A stretch of 64,000 nt of DNA, from contig NZ_CP072943.1 of NCBI RefSeq assembly GCF_018069705.1, positions 124,001-188,000 of the forward strand, written 5' to 3'. Position 1 is the first letter of the stretch. Each line of letters begins with the position of its first letter. Under the pieces are notes generated by a model that searched no databases, was not told the origin of the DNA, and worked only from the letters and a program-made list of their open reading frames with translations. The stretch comes from Aminithiophilus ramosus. GTDB taxonomy: Bacteria; Synergistota; Synergistia; Synergistales; Aminithiophilaceae. The translations under genes were made by a program, and so were the position numbers. This document shows, piece after piece, positions 53,042 to 61,793 of the stretch.

Positions 53042-55680
53042 TCGGGAAGCCTCCCGTCGACGATGCGGCGGATCTTGCCCGTCCGGGCCACCCGCTCCAG
53101 CGACTGGGCCGGAACGAGGGAGACGGACAGCTCCTCCAGCTCCCTGTTGCGGGGGTCCCTGTAGACCTTGGCCCTCTCGACGATGGCCTCGAGGATGGCC
53201 CCCTCCAGGGCGCCGTCGCCGACGAGGCTCGCGTCGAGGACCTCGACGGAGAAGGTCACCTTCGCCTTCGTCCCCAGAGGGGCGACGCCGATCTGGAAGT
53301 CCGACGAAAGACCTCGGAAGGGTTCGAGGGCCTTCTCGACCTCCTCGACGTAGAGCTTGCCGAAGTGGACGCGGACGTAGTCGCCCGTCCGTCCCAGAAG
53401 GCGCAGGCGGGGCCAGTGGCGGCCGCAGGGGCAGGGGCCGTCGACCCAGGCGGCCCGGTCGCCGATGCGGAAGCGGATCAGGGGATGGAGCTCCCGCGTC
53501 AGTGTCGTGGCGACGATCTCGCCGTCGACGATCTCCGTGTGGCACCAGTCCTCGGCGACGTGGAAGACCGTCGGGTCCGTGATGGCCTCGCAGGGGTAGC
53601 CCATGGGGCCGATTTCGACGGCCCCGTAGAGGGGTGAGGCGAGAGTGGAACAGCCGAAGACGCGCCGCATCACCTCGCGGCCCGCCTCGGGCAGGGGTTC
53701 TCCGGTGAAGTAGACCTTCTCGATCGATCCCGTCCAGCCCCGGCGCAGGGCGGCGTCGGCCAGGGCCAGAAGGGCGCTCGACATGGCCATGACCGCGTTG
53801 GGACGGTGTTCGTCGAGGAGAGCCAGCGTCTCCTCGGGAGACTGGTTGCAGGTCATGGAGAGAATCTGGCAGCCCGTCTCCTCCAGAGCCCTGTTGAAGG
53901 CGAGAAAGCCCGTCCAGAGGGCTCCGGCCCGGAGCAGGTTCGCCACCCGGTCGCCCCTCCCCAGCCCCATGGCCCGGAAGCCCTCGCCCGTCACCTTTCC
54001 CGAAAAGGCGAACTCCTCGGGCGTCCAGAGGACGTAGCGCGGCTTGCCCGACGTGCCGCCCGAGGCGAAGACGTAGAAGGGGGAGGCGGGATCGGTGATC
54101 ATCGCCATGTCGGCCGGCGGACAGTGGTCGACGAGATGGCTCTTCTCCAGAAGGGGAAGCTCGGCGAAGGCTTCGAGGCTTCGCAGAGGCAGTTTCACCC
54201 CGGCCAGGTGGCGGGCGTAGAAGGGGGCCCTCATGGCCTTGGCGACGACGGCGTTGAGGCGCGACAGGAGGAGGGCCTCCCTGGCTCCGCCGCCGACGCG
54301 ACTCTGGCCCAGCAGGTCCGAGGGAAGGTCCTCCCTGTTGACGAGGCGGACCAGTTTGAGGGGAATGTGGACGCCGTCGTGAGGGGCCGTCCCGTCGAAG
54401 CCCAGGCCCATCGTGCCGGGCTTGCAGAATCGGAGGACGCCCAGGGAGGCCAGGGATTCGACGAGGGGCTCCAGTCTCCGTGGGGGGGCCGCCACGCCCG
54501 CCGTCGAGAGGTACCAGGTCATCCCCCGGAGATTGCCCCTCGTCAGGTCCTCCAGGTCGTCGACGGCGTTGACGTAGATCGTCCGGTTCAGCGGCGAAGG
54601 GATGATGTCGGCGCCCCGTCCCACGAGGACCGTGTGACTCCCTCGCTTTCCCTCGAAGAGGCTGCCCTCTCCGTTGAAGGCACGCCACCGGGCCTGCTCG
54701 CGCTCCTTGCCGATCTCGACGGCCTCGTCGAGATCGATCCGCCCCGGCGGAAGGGTCAGGGAGAGAGCCTCGAGGGCGTCGAAGAGGCGTCGGGCGAAGG
54801 GCTCGGCCGCCTCGGGACCGCCCTCGACGAAGAGATTCTGGCAGCTCGTGCAGGCCCGCTGCTCCCAGAGGCAGACGTCGAGGGCGAAGCCCCGTGCCGC
54901 CTCGTCGAGGGCCTTGTCGGTCAGGCCCGAGGCGACGACGGCGAAACTCACCTTGGGGCCGAAGGCCAGAAGCTCCGTCTGGGGGGCCAGGCCGCTCTTG
55001 TACTCCCGGACGGCCTCCTCGCCGCCGAAAAGGAGGATGGCGTCGAAGGCGCCTCCCTTGACGAGGTCCGTAACGGCCTGATTGGAGCGGCTCCAGTAGG
55101 TGAAGGCCAGATGGGAGCTGATCTCACCGGCCTCCTCGGCCTCCATGAGGGCCTCGAGGAAAAGAAAGGGAAAGACCATGTCCTGGCGGGAGAGCTTGAG
55201 GATGTTGACGTTCTTCGTGATCAGTCCCAGAAGGAGGGAGTCGATGGAGCCGAGGAAGATGTTGCCCGCCGCTACGTGGCAGATGGATCCCAGGGGGAGG
55301 GCCCGGGCCGAGCCGCTCCGGGGCAGCTTGACCCAGTGGTCGAGGGTGTAGGGATCACCGAGACAGGTGAGACGCTCCTTGAGGAAGTCCCGCGACAGCA
55401 GCGTCGACAGGGCCTCGGTGGCCCGCTCGACGAGTTCCGGCGAGTAGCCCGTCACGTCGGGCATGGCGTCGAGAATGCGCCTCCTGTAGGGGCCGGAAGG
55501 GTCCGTCAGGAGCCGGCCCGTCCTCTCCAGAGCCGTCAGAATCCGCTCCAGAGGTACCCTTCGGAAGGAGGCCGAACGCTCCCTCAGGCGGCCCGGGTTG
55601 AGCCAGCGCCGGGCACGTTCGAGAGGCAGATCGCCCCCCCTTTCCCAGGTTCCGAAAAAGAAGTGAGCCTGCTGATCCAT
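53038..55680 (-). CDS. Fusion of LuxC-like acyl-CoA reductase and PaaK-like adenylate-forming ligase
   Basis: An 880-residue two-enzyme fusion. The N-terminal half (about 1-450) matches LuxC fatty-acyl reductase: GSICHVAAGNIFLGSIDSLL, FDAILLFGGEEAVREY and the nucleophile Cys277 in WEQRACTSCQNLFVEG. The C-terminal half (about 460-880) is a phenylacetate-CoA-ligase-like adenylate-forming domain: YVFASGGTSGKPRYVLWT, YGAVEIGPMGYPC, IGDRAAW and GRTGDYVRVHFGKLYVEEVE. It could activate an acid and reduce it to an aldehyde in one polypeptide. ATG at 55680 follows GAGGAGGGTG. First gene of the operon. Confidence 0.85.
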   Translation of the reverse strand: MDQQAHFFFGTWERGGDLPLERARRWLNPGRLRERSASFRRVPLERILTALERTGRLLTDPSGPYRRRILDAMPDVTGYSPELVERATEALSTLLSRDFLKERLTCLGDPYTLDHWVKLPRSGSARALPLGSICHVAAGNIFLGSIDSLLLGLITKNVNILKLSRQDMVFPFLFLEALMEAEEAGEISSHLAFTYWSRSNQAVTDLVKGGAFDAILLFGGEEAVREYKSGLAPQTELLAFGPKVSFAVVASGLTDKALDEAARGFALDVCLWEQRACTSCQNLFVEGGPEAAEPFARRLFDALEALSLTLPPGRIDLDEAVEIGKEREQARWRAFNGEGSLFEGKRGSHTVLVGRGADIIPSPLNRTIYVNAVDDLEDLTRGNLRGMTWYLSTAGVAAPPRRLEPLVESLASLGVLRFCKPGTMGLGFDGTAPHDGVHIPLKLVRLVNREDLPSDLLGQSRVGGGAREALLLSRLNAVVAKAMRAPFYARHLAGVKLPLRSLEAFAELPLLEKSHLVDHCPPADMAMITDPASPFYVFASGGTSGKPRYVLWTPEEFAFSGKVTGEGFRAMGLGRGDRVANLLRAGALWTGFLAFNRALEETGCQILSMTCNQSPEETLALLDEHRPNAVMAMSSALLALADAALRRGWTGSIEKVYFTGEPLPEAGREVMRRVFGCSTLASPLYGAVEIGPMGYPCEAITDPTVFHVAEDWCHTEIVDGEIVATTLTRELHPLIRFRIGDRAAWVDGPCPCGRHWPRLRLLGRTGDYVRVHFGKLYVEEVEKALEPFRGLSSDFQIGVAPLGTKAKVTFSVEVLDASLVGDGALEGAILEAIVERAKVYRDPRNRELEELSVSLVPAQSLERVARTGKIRRIVDGRLPE

Positions 55681-56018
55681 CCTTACACCCTCCTCTGCCG
55701 AATAAAGACGAGTCCACGGCGCAACGGACATGGACTCATTTTAAGCCATGGGCTGAGGAGAGAGAAGTGGACGGACTTGAGTCGGCTGTCCCTTCGGCGC
55801 TAAAGAATTTTGCCTCGACGGGAAAGGGGAGGTGGAAAAAGACCGCAGGTTTCTGGACGGCGGGAAGGGACGTCACCCTCCGTCGTGGAGGATGTGTCTC
55901 CGCGGACATCCCTCCCGTCCTTAAACGCAGGGACGGGAACCGGAAGGATCCCGCCGAAGCGGCGCGAGGGAGTGGGGGCGGCGTCAGAGACGCCTTTGCC
56001 GTGGTCCTGCGAAGGGTG
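55681..56018. other. Intergenic region upstream of the LuxC-like operon
   Basis: The operon promoter should lie near 55740-55830 on the minus strand (an AT-rich patch with TTAAAATGAG is present), but no clear -35/-10 pair stands out. No gene is seen. Confidence 0.4.
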
Positions 56019-57323
56019 TCACTGTCCGGCGGCTCTTGTCGCCGTGGCGCGGAACTTGTCGAGGGAGGCCATGAAGAGCTGATCCCAGAGGGGGAGGGCG
56101 CAGGCCAGGGAGAGGGGGAGGGCGCCGACGAGGGAGAGGGGGAAGGTGTCGGAGAAGGGGGGACGCTGCCTGGAGACGTCCTCGACCATCTTGCCCACGA
56201 GATCGTCGGGGCCCGTCGCCCCCAGGGCGATCTGGGAGCGATCGCGAAGGACGAAGGTCTCCCCGGGCAGGTAGCGCCCTCCGCTGAGAAAGGCGGCGAC
56301 GACGAGGCACTCGGGCAGAGACCGCCTTCCCGTCAGGTCGCCGGGGGAGCGGACGGAGGCGACGGAGCCGTCCTTCAGGAGCAGGAGGCTTCCGACGGGG
56401 AAGGAGACGACGATGCGTTCCATAAGGGGCACCAGGTCGGCGTCGAACTGGTGCCCCGCCTCGGACGCAAGGATCTCCAGCGCCTCGAAGGGGAGGCGGG
56501 CCCGTCGGTAGGGACGGGAGGAGACCATGGCATCGTAGGCGTCGGCGACGGAGACGACGCGGACGAGCCGGGGGATCTCTCCCCCGTAGAGGGTCGCTCC
56601 CTTGGCGAGGCCGTACCCCCCTCCGTCGGGCCGTTCATGGTGGAAGGCCACGATGGCCCGCACCATGGGCATGACGAGCTTGTAGGGGCGAAGGAGATCG
56701 ACGCCCTTCTGGGGGTGGAGGCGCATGAGCTTCCATTCCTCTTCGTCGAGAGGGCCCTCCTTGTTGAGCAGGGCAGAGGGGAGAAGGGTCTTGCCGATGT
56801 CGTGGAGGACGGCGCCCATGCCGAGGTTGAGCCGGTCCTGGAGATCGAGCTTTTCGAGGATGCCCGATTCCCAGGCCACCCGGGCCAGGGAGAGGGAGAG
56901 GAGCATGACCGACCAGGAGTGTTCGTAGGTGTAGGCGTCGTAGTTGGAGAGGGACCGGAGCTCGGCGAAAAGGGGAGCCTCTCCGGTGAAGAGGGCGTCG
57001 ACGACGGCCGACGTCTGCTCCATGATGTTGGAGAGGAGCTGGGGCGACAGGGAGCGCCTGCGGACGGCGTGGACGACGAGCTTCTGCACGTCCTGCTTGA
57101 CCTTGAGGACCAGCTTGGGCGAGAGGGGACCGCCGGGGTTCCACTCCTCCTCGTCGTCGGTGCGGACGCGGATGGAGACGATTCCGTGGCGGGTCATGGC
57201 ATCCTTCAGCGCCGGCGTGACGACGGCGCCGTGGAGGACGAGCGGCAGGCCGTTGGCGGAGAGGATGTCCTCATCGACGATCCAGAGGGGTTGGAGCTCT
57301 TCAACGGGCAGGACGACGCGCAC
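56019..57323 (-). CDS. Cytoplasmic HD-GYP domain protein with GYG variant
   Basis: A 434-residue protein with an HD-GYP domain at about 120-300. The metal-binding HD is intact (GAVLHDIGKTLLPSALLNK), as are EHSWSVMLLSLSLARVAW and VSVADAYDAMVSSRPYRRA, but the hallmark GYP is GYG (HHERPDGGGYGLAKGATLYG). N-terminal 110 and C-terminal 130 residues do not match a domain I know. It may be a c-di-GMP phosphodiesterase; the variant residue weakens the prediction. Single gene. Confidence 0.85.
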   Translation of the reverse strand: MRVVLPVEELQPLWIVDEDILSANGLPLVLHGAVVTPALKDAMTRHGIVSIRVRTDDEEEWNPGGPLSPKLVLKVKQDVQKLVVHAVRRRSLSPQLLSNIMEQTSAVVDALFTGEAPLFAELRSLSNYDAYTYEHSWSVMLLSLSLARVAWESGILEKLDLQDRLNLGMGAVLHDIGKTLLPSALLNKEGPLDEEEWKLMRLHPQKGVDLLRPYKLVMPMVRAIVAFHHERPDGGGYGLAKGATLYGGEIPRLVRVVSVADAYDAMVSSRPYRRARLPFEALEILASEAGHQFDADLVPLMERIVVSFPVGSLLLLKDGSVASVRSPGDLTGRRSLPECLVVAAFLSGGRYLPGETFVLRDRSQIALGATGPDDLVGKMVEDVSRQRPPFSDTFPLSLVGALPLSLACALPLWDQLFMASLDKFRATATRAAGQ

Positions 57324-57442
57324 GACGGAACCTCCCAGGGGAACGATGTCTGTTCAAGATCCTACATGCAAGGGGCGGGTTTGGGCAAGTTGAATTTGGG
57401 CCCGGCAGGAGCGATCCTGTTTTTAATTTAAACACAATATCT

Positions 57443-58327
57443 TCAGATCTTCTTCCACTGCTTGAAGCCGCGGCCGACGACCTCCGAGGCGTCGGAGAGG
57501 ATGACGAAGGCCCGCGGGTCCGTCCGGGCCAGGTGGCGCTTGAGTTCCACCACCTGACGGGGCGTGAGGACGGCCAGCAGGACGTCTCGCGGCTGGCCCG
57601 TGAAGGCCCCCTCCCCCTTCAGGACGGTGGCGCCTCGGTGGAGCTCCCTCATGAGATAGTCCTTGACCTCTCGGGGGTCGGAGGCGATGACGATGACCTG
57701 CTTGCGCATGTCGAAGGACTTGAGGCCGTTGTCGATGAACCAGGCGTTGATGTAGAGGAGGACCAGGCCGTAGAGCATGTTCTCCAGGCCGACGACGGGC
57801 AGGGAGATGGCGATGATGACGGCGTTGATGTAGAAGGTGAACTTGCCGATCTCGATGCCCTTCTTCCGTCTCAGCGCCGAGGCGATGATGTCCGTCCCCG
57901 CCAGGGAGGCGCCGGCGTTGAAGACCATGGCTCCTCCCGTCCCCTTCAGGGCCGCCGCGGCGACGACGAGAAGGAGCTTGTCCGTGATGGGCGGGGCCGG
58001 AAGACGGCTGAAGAGGTCGAGGAGGAAGGTGAAGACGACGACGGCGTAGAAGGTCCAGCCCAGGAAGCGCCGGGGGAGAACCTTCCAGCCGTAGGCGAAG
58101 AGAAGGGCGTTGAGGCCCCAGACGCCCAGCGAGGCGGGGATGTTCCAGATGTATTTGAGGAGGATGGCCAGTCCCGTGACGCCCGAGTCGGGGAGCCGGG
58201 CGGGGATGACGAAGAGGGCGATGGCCGCGGCGACGAGGGCGCTTCCGAGGGTCATCGACAGGACCGAAATCCAGTTCTGGTGGATGAAGGCCGTGCCCTT
58301 GAGCAGGGCCGTTCTGACCTGTTTCAT
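57443..58327 (-). CDS. YitT family membrane protein
   Basis: A 294-residue member of the YitT/DUF161-DUF2179 family of unknown function: about six helices in the first 210 residues (SALVAAAIALFVIPARLPDS, GVTGLAILLKYIWNIP, FNAGASLAGTDIIASALRRK), then a soluble DUF2179 domain (QVIVIASDPREVKDYLMREL, RGATVLKGEGAFTGQPRDVL). ATG at 58327 follows AAAGGAG. Homologues occur widely in anaerobes; a solute transport role is suspected but unproven. The grdA terminator separates it from the gene upstream. Confidence 0.92.
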   Translation of the reverse strand: MKQVRTALLKGTAFIHQNWISVLSMTLGSALVAAAIALFVIPARLPDSGVTGLAILLKYIWNIPASLGVWGLNALLFAYGWKVLPRRFLGWTFYAVVVFTFLLDLFSRLPAPPITDKLLLVVAAAALKGTGGAMVFNAGASLAGTDIIASALRRKKGIEIGKFTFYINAVIIAISLPVVGLENMLYGLVLLYINAWFIDNGLKSFDMRKQVIVIASDPREVKDYLMRELHRGATVLKGEGAFTGQPRDVLLAVLTPRQVVELKRHLARTDPRAFVILSDASEVVGRGFKQWKKI

Positions 58328-58360
58328 GATCGTCTCTCCTTTGGCTGCGGCGGGACGCCG

Positions 58361-58384
58361 AAAAAACGGCTCCGAAGATCGGAG
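58361..58384 (-). terminator. Rho-independent terminator of grdA
   Basis: On the minus strand CTCCGA-TCT-TCGGAG is followed by CCG and six T; a larger GGCCTC stem-loop lies just before it. Position is 30 bp after the grdA stop. Confidence 0.75.
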
Positions 58385-58413
58385 GCCCCCCCTTTGAAGG
58401 GAGGGCCTCGGCC

Positions 58414-58893
58414 CTAGAGGGCCTGAGTGCTGTGCTGCTCTCTGATGGCACGGACGGCCGAGGACAGAGCCTCGACGTCGAGAACCATCTCCATCATGCC
58501 GAGCTGTTCCTCCCAGATCTGAGGATCGACGGCTTTCTTTATGTCCGCTTCGAAGACGTGGTACACGGGGAGCCCCAACGGGACTCCGGCCAAGGGACCT
58601 GCGAAGGTGGGATCTCCGGCGCTGACGGTCTCGGCGTAGATTTCGGCGCCTTCGGCGTCCGAACTGCCGAGGATGACGACGACCTTGTCGGCGCCGAATT
58701 TCTCGGCTCCATCCTTCACCCTCTGCTGGTTCTGCAGGTCCATGGCTCCCGCGGCCGTTCAGACGAAACACTCCGTCACGGAGAAAATGACTTCGGCATC
58801 GGCGAGGGACTTGAAGATCTCCTCCATGGCGGGCCCGGGAACGCCGTCTCTTTCTCCCAACAGGATCAGCTTCTTGCCCGCGAACAGACTCAT
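58414..58893 (-). CDS. grdA: Glycine/sarcosine/betaine reductase complex selenoprotein A, with in-frame TGA selenocysteine
   Basis: GrdA is the small selenoprotein that takes the carboxymethyl group from protein B and passes it to protein C, yielding acetyl phosphate in Stickland-type glycine reduction. ATG at 58893 follows AAAGGAGGTG and opens [20 protein letters not shown]. At 58759-58761 an in-frame TGA lies in the redox motif [19 protein letters not shown] (CxxU, position 45), and the frame continues to [38 protein letters not shown] and [15 protein letters not shown] text ending at a TAG, 159 residues in all. Annotation that treats TGA as stop would split it. The other grd genes are not in the window. 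Confidence 0.95.
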
Positions 58894-58929
58894 CGACGAA
58901 CACCTCCTTTCCCCTGAGGATCTGTCTGC

Positions 58930-58958
58930 ATCATAGGGGGGCCGACGGGAAAAGACAA
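58930..58958 (-). promoter_or_regulatory. Sigma-70-type promoter of grdA
   Basis: TTGTCT (58953-58958) and TATGAT (58930-58935) on the minus strand, 17 bp apart, about 37 bp upstream of the grdA start. Confidence 0.65.
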
Positions 58959-58973
58959 GGAGCTTCTTTTGGA

Positions 58974-59134
58974 GCGAATCCGCAGGCTCTTCAAGAGGGA
59001 CTCCGTCGGATCCACCGATTCGAGGGGTGTTCCAATCACCTCGCCGGTGCGGGGTCGAGGCAGCCGCCTCCGTCCTTCAGGCACCTTCTGGCCGGGCCGA
59101 TGGACGTCCACCCTGTTTTTGCCTGCCGATCGGA
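58974..59134 (-). repeat. Intergenic repeat copy D, oriented toward grdA
   Basis: Minus-strand copy with GACGTCCATCGGCCCGGCC, GAAGGACGGAGG, TGCCTCGACCCCGCACC, GGCGAGGTGATTGGAA, GACGGAGTC and GAGCCTGCGGATT. CCTCG/CGAGG pair locally, and GCAGGC near the 5' end can pair with GCCTGC at the 3' end. It fills the space between phoU and the grdA promoter. Confidence 0.75.
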
Positions 59135-59149
59135 GTTCGGAGCGCCCCT

Positions 59150-59860
59150 TCAGGGGGAGGTTCCCTTGATGCGATCGCCCGTGATCATGAAATAGGCCCG
59201 CTCGGCGATGTTGGAGGCGTGGTCGCCGACCCGTTCCAGGGAGCGGGCCACGAGGATGAGATCGGCCGCCTGGCCGACGGAGCCGACGGCGCCGCTGCGG
59301 GCCATGATCTCCAGCAGCTCGCTGAAGACCTGACGGTTGAGGTCGTCGATGACGTCGTCGCGAAAAAAGACGTCCCGCGCCAGGGCGACATCCTCGTCGC
59401 CGAAGGCCCGCAGGGCGTCACGGATCATGGCGACGGCTCCTGTGGCCATGCGGGGGATATCGATGAGGGGCTTGAGGAGAGGGGCTGAATTGAGATCGAG
59501 AGCTCTTTTCGCGATGTTGACGGCCTGATCGGCCGTCCGCTCCATGTCGGTGATGATCTTGAGGACGGAGAAGACGAAGCGCAGGTCCTCCCTCACGGGC
59601 TGCCTCAGGGCCAGGGAGCGGAGGCAGATCTGCTCGATCTCCACCTCCATGGCGTCGATGACGTCGTCGCCGTCGATGACGGTCCGGGCCCGGCCGTCGT
59701 CGCGATCGACGAGGGACGCCACGGCGCTCTCGACGGCCAGGGCCGTCGCTTCCCCCATCGCCTCGAGGCGTCGCAGGATCTCCCTCCGGTCGTTGTCGAA
59801 GAGGAGGTTGTCTCCTCCCTGCCTTTTTTCCTCTCTTTTACCGAAAAAGTTGAAAAGCAC
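59150..59860 (-). CDS. PhoU-family protein
   Basis: A 236-residue, all-helical PhoU-type protein with two repeats: ILRRLEAMGEATALAVESAV with CLRSLALRQPVREDLRFVF and DMERTADQAVNIAKRAL, then VFSELLEIM with LILVARSLERVGDHASNIAE. The E/DxxxD metal-site pattern (DMERTADQAVNIA; LERVGDHASNIAE) is intact. GTG at 59860 has AAAGGAGG 10 bases upstream within the end of the Na/Pi transporter gene, so the pair is co-transcribed; PhoU likely controls that transporter. Confidence 0.9.
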   Translation of the reverse strand: MLFNFFGKREEKRQGGDNLLFDNDRREILRRLEAMGEATALAVESAVASLVDRDDGRARTVIDGDDVIDAMEVEIEQICLRSLALRQPVREDLRFVFSVLKIITDMERTADQAVNIAKRALDLNSAPLLKPLIDIPRMATGAVAMIRDALRAFGDEDVALARDVFFRDDVIDDLNRQVFSELLEIMARSGAVGSVGQAADLILVARSLERVGDHASNIAERAYFMITGDRIKGTSP

Positions 59861-59865
59861 CTTCG

Positions 59866-61461
59866 TCAGGCCTCCTTTCCCGTCGCCGTCGAACGCCGCA
59901 GCGTTTCGCCCCGCACGAGTTCCATCGAGGCCCTGGCCAGCGAGGCCGAGGCGGCGAGAAAGCTCCAGGCCTCGATGCCGTCGGGGCTGTCGGGATGGAA
60001 GCCTCCGTCGGTCAGCTCGCTCCGCAGCGCCTCCTCTCTCTCCTCGTAGCGGCGGAGGAGGCCCGATGCCCGTCCGATGCCCTCGCGGTCGCCCAGGGCC
60101 AGTACGCCCAGCGATTCGCCGACGAGATCGCCCAGCGCCGAGGCGAAGCCGCTCCACGCTCGCCGTTGGGGCAGCAGGGCTGGCCCCGAGGCGGCGCAGA
60201 GAGGGGCCATGCGGCCGGCGACGATGTCGACGACCTCCTTCAGGGCCGCCATGGAGTAGGTCAGGGCGGCGTACTCGGCCCTGGCCGCATCGTCGTCGGG
60301 CGGCGTCATGGCGACGACGAAGTCCACGGCGCGCCGGGCCAGCTCGGGCGTCCCGGCCCGGAGCGCCTCCACCCGCTCCCCCTCCTTCAGGCAGTGGAGG
60401 GAGAGGAAGGTCAGCTCCTCGACGTAGTTGGCCAGGCCGATCATCTCGCGGGCCAGAAGGGAGAGGGCCAGGTGGGGATAGCGGGCCAGCTCGGGATCGA
60501 GGAAGCGGGGCTCTCCGATGTCCTTCCGTCTGCGGACGGCCCGGCTCTGGCAGAGGCGGCCGAGGCGCTCCGAAAGGGGGAGGAGGAGTCCCACGTTGAT
60601 CCAGGCGACGAAAAACTGGAGCCAGGCGATCTGTCCCCCCGGAGAGGGGGTGATCCGCCCGGCCAGGCGGCTCAGGGGGGCGCAGAAGGGCAGGAGGGCG
60701 ACGACGCCGACGACGCGGAAGATGAGGGTGCTCAGGGCCAGGGCGCGGGCGTTGTGGCGGCCTCCCTGGCCGGCGAGGAGGACCGTGGCGGCGTTGCCGA
60801 TGCGAGATCCCAGGATGACGGGAAGATAGGCCCCGGACGAGAGGAAGCCGCCCGAGGCGAGGGCGATGGCCAGGCCGAGGACGGGGACGCTGCTCTGGAA
60901 GAGAGCCGTCGCCGCCAGGGAGAGGAGGCCCAGGAGGAGGGCGTTGTGAGAGGCCTCGAGGATCAGCTCCCGGAGGGCCTCCGTCTCCGTGAGAGGCCGC
61001 ACTCCCTGGTCGATGAGGAACATGCCCATCAGCAGGAGGGCCACGGCCGAGGCGAGGCGCGATGCCGGGGCGAAGCGTCTCGGCCCGGCCCGCTCGGCCA
61101 GCAGGGCCAGGGCCAGAAGGAGGGGCGACCAGCGGACGAGATCGAGGCTCAGGAGGAAGACGACGAGGGTCGTCCCCACGCTGGCCCCCATCATGACGAG
61201 AAGCGAGCTGGAGAAGGAGAGGGCTCCCACGTCGACGAGGCCGACGGCGAAGGCCGTGGCGGCCGTCGTGCTCTGCGAGAGGAGGGCCATGACGCTGCCG
61301 AAGAGGAAGGAGAGAGGACGACTCCGCCCCATGGCCGCCGTGACGCGCCGGGCCTGGCCTCCCAGTCCCGAGCGGAAGGACTCGGCGCTGAATTCCAGAC
61401 CGTGGAGGAAAAGGGCCAGCCCTCCAGCGACGAGAGCCAGGCTGAAGAGTCGCCCGTCCAT
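59866..61461 (-). CDS. Na/phosphate cotransporter (NptA/PF02690 type) with PhoU-like C-terminus
   Basis: A 531-residue transporter. Two inverted membrane repeats carry the signature QSTTAATAFAVGLV (near residue 63) and QSSVPVLGLAIALASG (near 190). The C-terminal 200 residues are hydrophilic and helical (LALSLLAREMIGLANYVEEL) like PhoU. It probably imports phosphate with sodium. It lies upstream of and overlaps the ribosome site of phoU. Confidence 0.9.
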   Translation of the reverse strand: MDGRLFSLALVAGGLALFLHGLEFSAESFRSGLGGQARRVTAAMGRSRPLSFLFGSVMALLSQSTTAATAFAVGLVDVGALSFSSSLLVMMGASVGTTLVVFLLSLDLVRWSPLLLALALLAERAGPRRFAPASRLASAVALLLMGMFLIDQGVRPLTETEALRELILEASHNALLLGLLSLAATALFQSSVPVLGLAIALASGGFLSSGAYLPVILGSRIGNAATVLLAGQGGRHNARALALSTLIFRVVGVVALLPFCAPLSRLAGRITPSPGGQIAWLQFFVAWINVGLLLPLSERLGRLCQSRAVRRRKDIGEPRFLDPELARYPHLALSLLAREMIGLANYVEELTFLSLHCLKEGERVEALRAGTPELARRAVDFVVAMTPPDDDAARAEYAALTYSMAALKEVVDIVAGRMAPLCAASGPALLPQRRAWSGFASALGDLVGESLGVLALGDREGIGRASGLLRRYEEREEALRSELTDGGFHPDSPDGIEAWSFLAASASLARASMELVRGETLRRSTATGKEA

Positions 61462-61793
61462 CCTCTCGTCACCTCCCTCTCGGAATCTTCGACGCGACGA
61501 CCATCGAGTCGCTAAATTGTAGCCACTCCGACGAGAGGGAACAAGGGAGGCGAGAGAACCCGAATCGGCGGGCAGGGGCAGGAACGCCGTCGCTCCGGCA
61601 GGGAAGAAGCCGGAGGGCCGAAAATCGGCCTCGAGCCCGCCCCGGCGCGCCGATTCGGGCGGGGTGCCCTGCGGCGGTGGGTCGGATGTCGTCCTGCCGG
61701 GCCGGCGGGTCAGGGTAAAAGAGGGGGTTCCCCTCCCTCGGGGAGGGGAACCCCCTCTTTCGGTCCTCGTGCGGCTTCGCGAAAGAGCTCCGC
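61462..61793. other. Intergenic region with terminator
   Basis: Holds the presumed Na/Pi operon promoter next to 61500-61520 and the hairpin at 61718-61760. Sequence at about 61590-61680 weakly resembles the intergenic repeat but not well enough to call. Confidence 0.4.
61718..61760. terminator. Perfect 20-bp inverted repeat terminator
   Basis: Arms 61718-61737 and 61741-61760 are exact complements (AAAGAGGGGGTTCCCCTCCC). The outer pairs supply a T-rich tail, CTCTTTTA on the minus strand, 34 bp after the chemoreceptor stop. Confidence 0.75.

Noticed and set aside
59080..59110. T-box or other known riboswitch before grdA
   Set aside because: AGGGTGGACG in repeat copy D resembles a T-box core but lies at the 5' end of the element, lacks ACCGCG and is not conserved in the other copies; glycine, lysine and SAM aptamer cores are also absent.
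61590..61680. Possible degenerate repeat copy on the plus strand
   Set aside because: Similarity to the GGCCGGAGG...GCCTCGA blocks is partial, there is no GAGCCTGCGG end and no gene follows on that strand.
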